DNA of 64,000 nucleotides from Caprella mutica (Eukaryota; Arthropoda; Malacostraca; Amphipoda; Caprellidae). Below the pieces are notes generated by a model. The model worked only from the letters and a program-made list of their open reading frames with translations, ran no database searches and had not been told where the DNA came from. A program made the translations under genes and the position numbers. Each line of letters begins with the position of its first letter. Position 1 is the first letter of the stretch. This document shows positions 40,801-46,472 of this stretch, piece after piece. The stretch covers positions 87,492-151,491 of the forward strand of contig CANNZV010001144.1 in the NCBI GenBank assembly GCA_947561585.1, in the 5' to 3' direction.

Positions 40801-43800
40801 CCATCATAAGTTTGTATTTGAGAGTAACTCTACATGTTGTGACTCCTTGACTATTTCAATATACTGAGTGACCATCTACTTAACAATAATATCTAGAGCC
40901 AAATAGACCGGGAGCCCAAGATTGGAAGGTAACCAATTTATAATATAATAGTACCTATATCAGTATTTGGCTCCAATAACCTGCCAAATATCTGCACGTC
41001 TTTCATGCCGGGTTTAACCTAGTGGGTGTGATGATGGACAGGTTTTGCATGGTAAATATGGGCTAGATCATTTTGGAAGATTACCACTTGAAAACATCGC
41101 AAACACCATGTATACATATTTAGAATGATGTTACCAGATATTGTTGGTCTACTCCCAGGTAACAAAGAATTATCCCCGGGATATTCCGGGGAAATTCCCT
41201 GTGATTATTCCCTCGATATCCCCATCGTTATCGAGAGGATGTCCTATTTTGACGTTTTAGCGATATAGGGATATCCCCAAATGATATCGAGGGAATAATG
41301 ATGGGATTTAAATATATTATCACTGGAATATTCCCTCGATTACAAGGGAAGGGCAAGGAATACCGAAATTAGTATTCCCTCGATAACCAGGGAATAAAAT
41401 TGAGATAATCATGATAATGAGGGGATATTCCTTCAATATCGAGGGGATCAAATTGGAATATTCTCTGGATATCTAGAATAGAGGAAGGATATAAAAATAA
41501 GAATACCAAAATTAATATTTCCTAGCATATACAGCATATATACATGTACGTTTGTCTTTACATGAATTAGTTGAATGATACATATTGTTCTATACAAATT
41601 AAATGGAAATAAATGGAGAAAGAAATGAAGTGATGTTTGCGGGTCTCGAACCAGCACCTTGTTGACTTCTGCTTGCGACGCTAACCACTTGACCATCCTG
41701 GACACAGTAGAAGTAGGATTTTTAATGAACTTTATGCAATATGATAACTTAAGTTTATCTTTCGGTTATCATCGATAAATATAGTTTCATATATCATAGC
41801 TTATTTCTTTTTTTCTTTTATAATCGTTTATCTTATAATTATTAGTGGATCAACTAATTTTCACTAATTCCTGGAATATTCCCTCAATTTTGATAGGGAA
41901 TCAACTAAATTTTAGAAATTACTGGAATATTCCTTCGATATCCTTAGGGGATCAACAAATTTTCAGTAATTCTTGGAATATTCCCTCGATATCGATAGGG
42001 AATCAACTAATTTTCACTAATTCCTGGAATATTCCCTCGATATCGGAGAGAGATCAACTAGTTTTCATAAATTCCTGGAACATTCCCTTGAAATCATTAG
42101 GGGATCAACTAATTTTCATTTGTTCCTGGAATATTTCCTCGATATCGTTAGGGGTTCAACTAATTTCACTAATTCCTGGAATATTCCCTCGATATCTTTA
42201 AGGGATAAACTAATTTTCAGTAATTCCTTGAATATTCCCTCGATATCGATAGGGATCAACTATTTTTCACCAATTCCTGGAATATTCCCACGATATCAAT
42301 AGGGATCAACTAATTTTCACTAATTCCTTGAATATTCCCTCGATATCGCTAGGGGATAAACTAATCTTCACTAATTCTTGGAATATTCCCTCGATATCAT
42401 TTTACGATAGCGGATGATGAGGGAATATATAGATATCGAGGGAATATTCCGGAAATATCTCAATGTTACCTGGGCTAGCTCATAAATTTGCCAATACTCA
42501 AAATTGATCTAGATCAGATCGAAAGGTTACCTCTTGAAACTCATTGCAAAATCTCCAGCTTAACCCCACGTATTATTAAAAATCACTGCCAGACGTATTT
42601 TCAGTGATGAGGTGCTCTTGCCAGACGCAGTCAAATTCTCAGCACCCAAATTCTAGCTATACAGTTCAAATGGTTACCATTTCAATCTTGTGGCAAATTC
42701 TTCAAAATAATTCCAAGTATCGATTTTGAGCGTGGTCAATTTAGGTCCGTCTAGCAGGGACACCCCACCACTGGAAATGTCTGGCAGTGATTTTTAATGA
42801 TGCATGGGGTTATGCTGGATATTTTTCAATGGCTCTAAGCGGTAACCTTCCGAGTTGATCTAACCCATATTTGACTACAATGAAAACCCTTCCCATGGCC
42901 ACACCCACCAAATGAGACCCGGTAGACTTGTTCGGTCATTGGTGCCAGATTCTGTGACATTATTAGAAATCGGTAAACTTCGCAGCTAGGCTGACCCCAC
43001 TGGGCTCCTGCTCTAAAAGGAAACTCTCAGCTGATAGTGTACTAATGTAATAGATAAATACAAACGATGTTTAATTGAATCAAGATTGTCCTAGGCACTA
43101 TCTTACATATGTGGTTACATTAAACTTGGAACCTGTTTTAATCGAACATTTTTGTTGAGCGCCGATGCTTGGGACACATTAATTGAGAACAAATTTTCAC
43201 TTACACTTTCATCTATTTGAATTTTACTTCACTATGGCTCTGACTGAAGCTCGACACCTAGTTGATACATCTTGATACATCTTTCACCCTCCTTTCGATA
43301 GTTTCTGGGACCGTATACTGTTATTTATGCAATAGATTTGTATTCGATATATATCATATAATGAAAAGATATTATAAGCTACTGTATATATATAGTAATA
43401 CTTTTAGGATATTTATGTATATTTAGAAATATTTTGTAGAGACTATGCTGTAATTATATTTATGCAACTAGATAGAAGTTAGATAGTTAATTATACAGTA
43501 AATTTTCCCTCCTGTCACTTAACGATTCTTTCCCTCCGTTGTTTCTCTTCTTCTTTCTTACTTGTTCTTTTTTCTGAACAATCGAGTCGAGATATTTTTT
43601 TTTAATTTTGGCGTACTTACGTGATTAGGTTGTCAACTTGTTCTTTAGCGTCAATTGCCATAAAGTACATTTTTTTGCAATATTTTTGATCAAATGATGA
43701 AGATACGTCGCTCTTAAATTTAAATTTTATAACTGTATCCCATATTTGTAATTTCTAATCTTTGAGAACTGTTTTTTTGTCCACGCTTGGAAATTAATGT

Positions 43801-45958
43801 AACAATTTTTTTTTTTTTTTGTGTGTGTGTATCTATATTATCTCACGAAAAATACAGTTTAAAATGTAAAAGAAACAATTTCGCACTAATATTTTACAAG
43901 AGACAATTCGCTGATTGGAAGCCTTTCATGTAGTAATTTTTCCATTCTTTAAGATTAATTAATTCTATTCAATCAGATGTTGGTGTGAGAAAGATTTTGC
44001 ACAACTTTTTCTGAATGATGAAAATAGACTATACCAATTAGATGCTTTCAGCTGTTATTTAAAATTATTCTAAGAGCCAATTCACACAGTAACACCATAC
44101 AGGTAGGTTAGATTATCTCTTCCAAAAATAATAATAATTATTCATTTGTCGATATACATTAAACTCAAATATTAAAATTCTAAGACCAATAGACTCATGC
44201 GGTAAGTATTGTGATTGCGTTTCATTTTATTACGAACAAAACAAATAGTAAACTTAAACCAACAAACAATGACTCCACCTTCATACTACCTACTTTTAAA
44301 AAGGATAATATGTCATTTAAGGATTTTACTACAACTACAAGAGGAAGTTTTGAATGAATCAGTTTAGAGAAGAATATTTACATGAATTGGCAACATTCTT
44401 ACATTGTTAAAAATTAGTCAATCATTTGAGTACTCGAGTTCAATGACCTATAAGTATATATGATTAAATCCTTAAATACTTCCCCACGAGTCAAACAAGG
44501 AGTACATCTTTAACCCGTAATTTCACTAAATTGATTAACAAAGAAGAGTTCCAGTTCCAGATGATCACTTCACCATTCCTATTTTTTTCACCAATTGTAT
44601 AAATTTCTCTCGATTTAAAATTTATAAAATTTACAGTTTAAAAACTTCATATTTAACAGCAAATTTAGATCATTTATTTTAGTTTTTTTAATACGAGTTA
44701 TTCAATTACAAGGAAAAAATGTTATTTATCATCACCTATTTTCCTTCAAAACATTTATGTTTAACATAATCTACTAAACCATCACAAAGTAAACCAATTT
44801 CACTGTTAAACTGTCACCTCTTTTCCAAAACTAATTCAATTCCTTACCTAATAAAATGTATTAATTCCCTAAAAGAGAATGTATGTTTAAAATAACATTG
44901 TCGAAAATTGTTGTGAAGATAAAATCAACCAAATTTTTCGTAACCTCCCACCGTAACTTCCTTATAAATACATTAATCTGTAAATGAAAGAGCAGAGTAT
45001 CCTTCTTCGTACCTGTTCAATGATTTTAAACCATGTAATCAATAGTTTAAGATTTGTCACAATAAATAGCTATCTTGACAGTAAAAGTCTTCCTCTTTGA
45101 ATATTGATGAAATATTTTATAACGCAGGGAGCCGCTGTGGCCAACACCAGCCGAAGCGTGCCAATGCTTCTGACTCCTGGTTCGAATGCGTCAAGCAGAC
45201 GCCCTTCAACCTGCTCCATCACCTCATTCGGGGGTCTCGAATCCAGAAGAGGTTCTGCCACCTCAATGGGCTCTCCATCTTTCGCCTCAGCATTCAACAG
45301 AAACCGTCGACCCTCCACTTTGTTGTCGAATGCCTCCAGCAATAATCTACTGCAGCAATTCTCTTCTGGTGTGGTGAGTACAGTGAGTATTCCTAATTAT
45401 AAAGTAGATCTGGGATATTTAATTGATTATATGAAATATAGTATAACAGTCCCTCTTTTATTACATTGCCTAATCATCGTAGAACACAACTTTGTCATTG
45501 TTAATCGGGTTTACACTGTCAGTTTCTGCTGTACTGGACAATTAATTTACTTACAGTGTCATGTAGTAGAGACAATAGGCATTTAAAACGTTTAAAAGAT
45601 AGTAGTATGCATTCTTCCACATCACACTAATTCCGTACAATGTGTGCTCTTTCTATGTGAATTACTGGAACTGAATGAGATGAGCTATTAGATTTATAAA
45701 TTTAAACAATCTGAAGACCCCTCATCTGAAATAGACAATGTAAACATAGTCTTTCGCTTTTTGCTGCAGTCGCTAAAGAGCGTTCGTAGATTCGAGGTCA
45801 TAGATAATAGAGAAATTTCCAGTGAAATATCCGTCAATTACTAGAATTTTGATAAAAATAACATAATCCCCATCAGAGTTTCAGTAAATCTCATTTCTTA
45901 AAAAATGTTCTAATTTTTCGTTTCGTTTCCGCAGTATCAGATGTTTTCGAATAAGTAG
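7703..45958 (+). CDS. SCYL2: SCYL2-like (SCY1-like 2) pseudokinase gene, 5' end outside the window
   Basis: Fifteen exons in compatible phases, plus a tentative microexon, encode about 790 residues. The order matches the SCYL2 family: kinase-like domain (window residues 1 to ~268), then HEAT-like alpha-helical repeats (~269-546), then a low-complexity tail. Family landmarks are VSVFVFEKK and RHPRILQ in the N-lobe, EVELKYGLLQV.EALSFLH, VHRNVNP, TAPEV, and the helical segments LPHIPK, VLPR and LERTSIIDDVLP. Catalysis should be lost: HRD is HRN, DFG is LEF, and the VAIK lysine position is occupied by VFVF as in vertebrate SCYL2. Family knowledge: SCYL2 proteins bind clathrin and adaptors and act in endosome/trans-Golgi trafficking. 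The Ser/Arg-rich tail differs from the Pro/Gln-rich vertebrate tail as I remember it. The exon with the start codon and glycine-rich loop is not in this window. Family assignment is firm; the C-terminal exon chain is less certain. Confidence 0.9.
7820..8080 (+). repeat. 33-bp array copying the exon A tail and its splice donor, 8 donors
   Basis: The unit consists of the last 18 nt of exon A (CACCCTAGAATATTGCAG) plus 15 nt of intron (GTAAGATACCTTATT). GT donors recur at 7838, 7871, 7904, 7937, 7970, 8003, 8036 and 8069. Seven are GTAAGA and the last has decayed to GTAGAA. Two copies have CTG instead of CAG before the GT. Every unit is open in the exon's frame and encodes VRYLIHPRILQ-type 11-mers. 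Confidence 0.9.
8324..9780. repeat. 36-bp tandem repeat ending at the exon B acceptor, about 40 copies
   Basis: Unit GTTGAATTTCTTATTGTTTT followed by GTACTTGATTTACTAA. Variants are TTATGTAC and TTACAAAG. The last, truncated unit (GAATTCTTATTGTTTTGCGTAC) runs straight into the acceptor AG at 9790-9791, so the repeat contains the acceptor's pyrimidine-rich stretch. Confidence 0.9.
9792..9968 (+). CDS. SCYL2: SCYL2-like exon B
   Basis: 59 codons, phase 0 to 0, between TTTTGCGTACAG and CTGCAA|GTGAGT. It contains EPIYASLANVI and EVELKYGLLQ, matching the SCYL2 hinge and alphaD region (EPVFASLANV, DVETKYGLLQ). Its GC-rich sequence stands out from the AT-rich introns. Arrays touch both ends: a 36-bp array before the acceptor and an ~20-bp array after the donor. 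Confidence 0.92.
9969..10186 (+). repeat. GTAACTGA-rich array after the exon B donor, ending in a copy of the exon end
   Basis: Degenerate ~20-bp units GTAACTGAAGTAACTGAGTA follow the donor directly. At 10154-10186 the array ends with CTGAACTACGGGTTGCAACA then AGTAAGTAATG, a diverged copy of the exon B tail and donor (CTGAAGTACGGGCTGCTGCA then AGTGAGTAATG). Confidence 0.8.
10187..11225. other. AT-rich intron between exons B and C
   Basis: Contains a few imperfect repeats of ATATTTCATTTACTTTTAA near 10220-10360. No coding or RNA signal seen. Confidence 0.4.
11232..12194. repeat. 22-bp tandem repeat, about 44 copies
   Basis: Unit CAATGATTCTAAGGAATAAT plus TT. A subset near the left has GATTTTATGG in place of GATTCTAAGG. 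Near-uniform copies at the right suggest recent expansion. It lies mid-intron, not at a junction. Confidence 0.9.
12325..12598. repeat. 18-bp tandem repeat, about 15 copies
   Basis: Unit GTACAATAACATAATGCT, highly uniform, with occasional ATTCT and GCACAA variants. All open frames through it follow from the 18-bp period. Confidence 0.9.
12953..13128 (+). repeat. ~29-bp array copying the exon C acceptor, about 6 copies
   Basis: Units of ACGTTCTATTTCTCTCAATC then AGTTCACAG repeat up to the real acceptor TTTCTCTACTCAG|GTCACAGAG. Four units keep a pyrimidine stretch followed by CAG and TTCACAGAC, so they are upstream copies of the acceptor together with the first exon bases. Confidence 0.8.
13119..13239 (+). 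CDS. SCYL2: SCYL2-like exon C (catalytic-loop equivalent)
   Basis: 40 codons plus one base, phase 0 to 1, between TTTCTCTACTCAG and TTTTTAG|GTGAGG. It encodes VTEALSFLHYTSQAVHRNVN and then KKGTWKLAGLEFL. VHRNVNP replaces HRD with HRN, and LEF stands where DFG would be, so this is the part that marks the protein as a pseudokinase. The acceptor is the last of about six similar CAG-containing repeat units. Confidence 0.92.
13425..13505. repeat. Short ~25-bp repeat, 3-4 copies
   Basis: ACATTTTAAATGTAAATTTT and variants (ATGTCCATTTTG) follow one another in the intron after exon C. Confidence 0.6.
13843..14215. mobile_element. Possible miniature element with 15-bp inverted ends
   Basis: GTGGAGTAACGGATT and AATCCGGTACTCCAC pair at 14 of 15 positions, 373 bp apart. 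No convincing target duplication; AT-rich interior. Confidence 0.35.
14216..16980. other. AT-rich intron between exons C and D
   Basis: No gene signal. A perfect 10-bp inverted repeat (TTTGACCTTT, 5-bp spacer, AAAGGTCAAA) lies at 15190-15214. Confidence 0.4.
16992..17234. mobile_element. Harbinger-like miniature element, 243 bp
   Basis: Long inverted arms pair over roughly 120 bp each (AGAGCCCAGTCAAACAAGCG against CGCTCGTTTGACTGGGCCT). The element is flanked by TTA on both sides, the 3-bp target duplication typical of PIF/Harbinger. It is more GC-rich than its surroundings. Short ORFs inside arise from the palindrome. Confidence 0.7.
17702..17797 (+). CDS. SCYL2: SCYL2-like exon D
   Basis: 96 nt, phase 1 to 1, between TTTCCCTCTCAG and TATACAG|GTGAGT. 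It encodes EKLGDGSDKDSAPVQAW to MAQPDLDYT, the activation-segment region leading to the APE motif completed in the next exon. The downstream donor is repeated ten times with an 18-bp period. The family match is weaker here, as in other SCYL2 proteins, but phase and order fit exactly. Confidence 0.85.
17791..17970 (+). repeat. 18-bp array copying the exon D donor, 10 copies
   Basis: Unit TATACAGGTGAGTGAGAC contains the last seven exon bases, the CAG|GTGAGT donor and five intron bases. Donors recur every 18 bp from 17798. In the exon's frame the first repeat reads GGT GAG TGA, so any but the first donor adds a stop. Looser relatives (TACACAGGTGAGTTTTAT near 18112, CTACATAGGTATGT near 18071) lie further on. 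Confidence 0.92.
18389..18534 (+). CDS. SCYL2: SCYL2-like exon E (APE motif and alphaF region)
   Basis: 146 nt, phase 1 to 0, after ATCTCCCATTTAG. It completes APEVQHQSKVTVMADMFSLG and continues to AQYAKQLDT, matching SCYL2 APEY...ASDMYSLG and SRQLDQ. The preferred donor is GATACG|GTGAGA at 18535, since QLDT joined to INDQVNT fits the family. If the intron were retained, the frame would run into the 24-bp array and stay open to a TAA at 19330-19332. Confidence 0.9.
18535..24075 (+). repeat. 24-bp tandem array from the exon E donor, about 230 copies (5.5 kb)
   Basis: Unit GAACTGACTTACTTTGAACA plus TGGT. It begins 6-8 bases past the exon E donor ACG|GTGAGAGGGGAACTGACTTAC; the repeat's ATGGTGAAC resembles the donor ACGGTGAGA. 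The exon's frame stays open to 19330, encoding (ELTYFEHG)n, with Y/N exchange the commonest change. Larger duplications are visible: 20107-20676 and 20923-21492 translate identically (offset 816 bp = 34 units), and 21508-21756 recurs at 23499-23747 (83 units less one base, explained by a 1-bp deletion near 23093). A long (MFKVSQFT)n frame on the minus strand is a by-product. Confidence 0.95.
24278..24408 (+). CDS. SCYL2: SCYL2-like exon F (end of kinase-like C-lobe)
   Basis: 131 nt, phase 0 to 2, between TTTTCTCCCACAG and TTCTTCAC|GTAAGT. It encodes INDQVNTLLP to NKRPTSQLLSHIKFF. The NRDPNKRPTSQLL segment is the usual end of a kinase-like C-lobe (compare VTPTVRPDADQM in vertebrate SCYL2). A 32-bp array begins within a few bases of the donor. 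Confidence 0.92.
24409..26470 (+). repeat. 32-bp tandem array from the exon F donor, about 64 copies
   Basis: Unit GTACTATCAGAGAAAAGAGT then CACTGTGATGAT. The first, imperfect unit includes the end of exon F and the donor (TTCAC GTAAGTACTACCAGAGAG). Block duplications are visible: the ACAAATGAG and CTGTCAGAG variants recur about 610 bp apart. Confidence 0.92.
26471..27794. other. AT-rich intron between exons F and G
   Basis: No exon, repeat or RNA signal that I can support. Confidence 0.4.
27795..27909 (+). CDS. SCYL2: SCYL2-like exon G
   Basis: 115 nt, phase 2 to 0, between GTGGATGCAG and CCCAAG|GTAAAG. It encodes (T)DPVVQALQFLDVINMKD and then TLLQVLPHIPK, corresponding to the start of the HEAT-like region (LQYFD...LPKVLPKLPK in vertebrates). 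The acceptor has a weak pyrimidine tract. A degenerate ~20-bp array follows the donor. Confidence 0.9.
27935..28300 (+). repeat. ~20-bp degenerate array after the exon G donor
   Basis: Units of GAACTTGTAAGAACATGTGT start about 25 bp past the donor, more diverged on the left (GAACACGTTTCAACTTATTG). Most right-hand units carry TTGTAAGAAC, which includes a GTAAGA donor-like hexamer, although the true donor reads AAG|GTAAAG. Confidence 0.8.
28437..28664 (+). repeat. 44-bp array ending at the exon H acceptor, 5 copies
   Basis: Unit CTGCTGCAATATACTCTCAT then CACCCTATTATCACACTGTATTTC. Four copies are nearly identical; the fifth ends TGTATTTCTGTTTCAG, the real acceptor. In the copies the same place reads TATTTCCTGCTGCAA, an acceptor-like sequence with CAA for CAG. 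Confidence 0.88.
28665..28810 (+). CDS. SCYL2: SCYL2-like exon H (HEAT-like repeat)
   Basis: 146 nt, phase 0 to 2, between TATTTCTGTTTCAG and CATTTTAG|GTGAGG. It encodes KLWFQHLWPSLQQEMR to SDEYQNIILPHF, an amphipathic helical segment matching the SCYL2 region ending in EEYVKLILPEL. A 44-bp array of five copies ends at its acceptor. Confidence 0.9.
29098..29251 (+). CDS. SCYL2: SCYL2-like exon I (HEAT-like repeat)
   Basis: 154 nt, phase 2 to 0, between TTCATTTCACACAG and GTACAG|GTATTG. It encodes RGVFNTPKTIQASVTILENL, then EKTPPEDIETDLLPLIY and SNTVQVQ. This closely follows vertebrate SCYL2 GPVFK...LLTKTPPDEIKNSVLPMVY. No array touches this exon. Confidence 0.93.
29252..29735. other. Intron I-J, left part
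   Basis: AT-rich, no signal apart from the acceptor copies that follow. Confidence 0.4.
29738..30042 (+). repeat. ~81-bp repeat copying the exon J acceptor and exon start, 4 copies
   Basis: Each unit contains TCATTCAACTGTTTCTCACTAG, written here as TCATTCAACTG and TTTCTCACTAG, then GTGGCAGCAGTAGTCGCTAC. Decoy exon starts fall at 29762, 29843 and 29924 (spacings 81, 81 and 74) before the real one at 29998. The decoys read a few codons and then hit TAA (AGT AGA TAA in the first two), so only the last can be productive. Confidence 0.9.
29998..30159 (+). CDS. SCYL2: SCYL2-like exon J (HEAT-like repeat)
   Basis: 54 codons, phase 0 to 0, between TGTTTCTCAATAG and GATAAG|GTGAGA. It encodes VAAVVAATNISQHLG, ERVLPRTKAMY and LSCLEKILDK, matching SCYL2 ALIPRIKNAC and VCLGKILEYLDKW. 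Its acceptor and first ~45 nt are tandemly copied three more times upstream. This last copy is the only one that stays open. Confidence 0.92.
30754..30841 (+). CDS. SCYL2: SCYL2-like exon K
   Basis: 88 nt, phase 0 to 1, between TTGTTGCTTGCAG and GTCGTCA|GTAAGT. It encodes LERTSIIDDVLPILYDIKLQ and DAEVTVKVV, matching SCYL2 WFVLDDILPFLQQI and following residues. Confidence 0.9.
31282..31450 (+). CDS. SCYL2: SCYL2-like exon L (last HEAT-like segment)
   Basis: 169 nt, phase 1 to 2, between GTTTCCTGTAG and CGAGAA|GTGAGT. It encodes (N)IYRLMLHDKKYSLSINQLAN, RVIPSILPL and GTIYEMLDVIE, matching SCYL2 IYKCTFTHKKLGITKEQLAG...KVLPHLIPL and VIKEMLNRLE. Confidence 0.92.
31885..32111 (+). CDS. SCYL2: SCYL2-like exon M (start of Ser/Arg-rich tail)
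   Basis: 227 nt, phase 2 to 1, between CTTATTTTTTAG and AGATCAG|GTATGT. It begins KQQRNKLKLDSLSSSPGDK and contains SRRGSSGINF near its end. GC-rich and open only in this phase-compatible frame. No close vertebrate counterpart is recognised. It carries the first of seven RRxS/T motifs in the tail (the AGA CGA pair is near 32066). Confidence 0.85.
32112..34280. other. Intron M-N
   Basis: AT-rich apart from the foldback element at 32961-33229. Short ORFs lack splice support and codon bias. Confidence 0.4.
32961..33229. mobile_element. Foldback miniature element, 'AGGGCCGTAC' family, full copy
   Basis: Ends AGGGCCGTACACAAGCAGGG and CCCTGCGTGTGCACGGCCCT pair. Pairing continues (CTAAGCTCCTCCTAC / GTAGGAGGAGCTTAG, TTAGTTGGTATC / GATACCAACTAA). 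TAA flanks both sides, a 3-bp duplication in PIF/Harbinger style. Confidence 0.7.
34281..34501 (+). CDS. SCYL2: SCYL2-like exon N (RRxS-rich tail; alternative stop at 34529-34531)
   Basis: Phase 1 acceptor TTTTTCCACAG joins exon M in frame. It contains FIGRRLSDN, IRRHSSFG and ERRGSTCMNLSPPT. Two endings are possible. One is the weak donor CCCACG|GTAGTA at 34502, phase 0, which fits exon O downstream. The other is reading on nine codons to TAG at 34529-34531, giving a shorter protein ending IIPSNDD. Transcript data would be needed to decide. Confidence 0.75.
34532..37550. other. Intron after exon N
   Basis: AT-rich. Apart from the GC-rich microexon region (35795-35925) and a T22-type homopolymer near 36832-36851, no feature is supportable. 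Confidence 0.4.
35795..35809 (+). CDS. SCYL2: Candidate 15-nt microexon, or start of an alternative terminal exon
   Basis: A good acceptor (ATCTTGCCCCACAG) and a strong donor (CCCTG|GTAAGT) enclose 15 nt, phase 0, encoding FCRSL. This would join exon N to exon O in frame. Alternatively, from exon M in phase 1 the same acceptor opens a ~46-codon terminal exon (V LSVPGKWRSKQGG ... to a TAA near 35932). The whole stretch 35795-35925 is GC-rich within an AT-rich intron. Just past the donor a G-run and a C-run could pair as a hairpin (GGGGGGTG/CACCCCCC) that might mask it. Confidence 0.45.
37551..37733. mobile_element. Miniature inverted-repeat element, 183 bp
   Basis: AAGGCTGGTTTACACGTGCA and TACATGTGTAAACCAGCCTT are inverted ends, followed by GATAAATC / GATTTATC. 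Target duplication unclear. Confidence 0.65.
39316..40421 (-). mobile_element. Degraded mariner-type transposon, 1.1 kb, TA-flanked
   Basis: Ends TAGGGTGACCCAAAAATATT and ATTTTGGGTCACCCTG are inverted repeats flanked by TA. On the minus strand, translated fragments look like a mariner-type transposase: a helix-turn-helix part (STNDITNQLKLCRKPVYSVL) near 40160-40240, and a C-terminal part (NLESLNVAIRSALESW ... RVKKMIKAKGSHFE) near 39450-39590. Stops and frameshifts between them make it inactive. Confidence 0.7.
41636..41703 (-). other. tRNA-like sequence (pol III A/B-box pattern), probably not a functional tRNA
   Basis: Read on the minus strand it has TGGTCAAGTGGTTAGC (A-box-like) and GGTTCGAGACC (B-box-like) at tRNA spacing. 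The acceptor stem does not close and the anticodon arm is poor, so it is more likely a tRNA-derived remnant than a tRNA gene. Confidence 0.35.
41846..42400. repeat. 51-bp tandem repeat, about 11 copies
   Basis: Unit GGATCAACTAATTTTCACTA, ATTCCTGGAATATTCCCTCG, ATATCGTTAGG. Divergence between copies is substantial, and several units have lost one to three bases. Confidence 0.85.
43020..45127. other. Intron before exon O
   Basis: AT-rich, with a T-run plus (GT)n at ~43806-43832. No other feature seen. Confidence 0.4.
45128..45373 (+). CDS. SCYL2: SCYL2-like exon O (RRxS/T-rich tail)
   Basis: 82 codons, phase 0 to 0, between TTATAACGCAG and TCTGGTGTG|GTGAGT. It contains SSRRPSTCSITSFG, ESRRGSATSMG and NRRPSTLLSNASS, the same motif style as exons M and N, which links it to this gene although 10-13 kb of intron lie between. 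A second frame is also open across the exon and ends at a TAA near 45343. The motif-bearing frame is preferred. Confidence 0.75.
45935..45958 (+). CDS. SCYL2: SCYL2-like terminal coding exon P
   Basis: After acceptor TTTCGTTTCCGCAG, eight codons read YQMFSNK followed by TAG at 45956-45958, phase 0, in frame with exon O. It is short, so the call rests on the strong acceptor, the phase match and the AT-rich, polyA-signal-bearing sequence after it. Confidence 0.65.
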   Translation, partial: YQMFSNK

Positions 45959-46472
45959 ACAGGAAGCTGGTTCAGCTCTTCAATTTCACTTCTCTGCTAA
46001 GCACAATCTTCTCGCCTTCTAAGTATATCATTGGTCTCTAATTAGCTAAATGTATGTACTGTAGAACTTTGTCTGTCGTCGTTACTATGTTGTTTAAGAT
46101 ATTTTGCTAAGGTAGAATATAGATCGCAATATTGTTGAAAATTTGTTAGTAGGTACTTGCCCAATCAGTAAGCTACGGTATGTTGATGTAACTATAGTAT
46201 TTCCAATAATCTTTCTAATAGTATTTATTAAATATATATAATCTTTCTACATATTTTAATTAGTTCAATAATCATTTTCTGTTTATGCATTAGTTATTTA
46301 ATAAAAAATTGATCAAAATTATTACTAAATGAAAAATATTTGAGTATACGTAATTATGATAGATATCGGAAGATTGTTACTTAGGTAGTCAATGTTCTGA
46401 AAAATGTAATTTACGAAATGTCACAAGATGAAAAAAAATGAAAAGAAGCTTCAAATAATAAAATGCAATAAA
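45959..46472 (+). terminator. Likely 3' UTR and poly(A) signals of the SCYL2-like gene
   Basis: Noncoding AT-rich sequence after the TAG. Two AATAAA hexamers lie close together at 46457-46462 and 46467-46472. An earlier AATAAA occurs near 46300. Site use is inferred, not shown. Confidence 0.45.

Larger units (their letters stand above)
41154..42474. mobile_element. Element with CCCAGGTAACA inverted ends and an internal minisatellite
   Basis: Left end CCCAGGTAACAAAGAATTAT and right end AAATATCTCAATGTTACCTGGG-type sequence form short inverted repeats, joined by GGAATATTCC motifs throughout. The interior contains many palindromic CTCGATATCGAG-like words, a tRNA-like stretch on the minus strand, and a 51-bp tandem repeat. 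Class uncertain; nonautonomous. Confidence 0.5.
40890..43010. mobile_element. Large imperfect foldback region with a nested element
   Basis: Outer segments pair imperfectly over several hundred bases: GGGAGCCCA near 40910 with TGGGCTCC near 43000, GCCGGGTTTAACCTAGTGGG near 41010 with the complement near 42910, and GGAAGATTACCACTTGAAAA near 41078 with the complement near 42830. A further direct copy of the last segment lies near 42520. A CCCAGGTAACA-type element sits inside. Confidence 0.5.

Noticed and set aside
41636..41703. Functional tRNA gene on the minus strand
   Set aside because: A- and B-box-like words are present, but the acceptor and anticodon stems do not form properly.
45097..45345. 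Second open frame through exon O (GSRCGQHQPKRANASD...)
   Set aside because: It would need a phase-1 entry and lacks the RRxS/T pattern that links exon O to exons M and N; kept only as an alternative.
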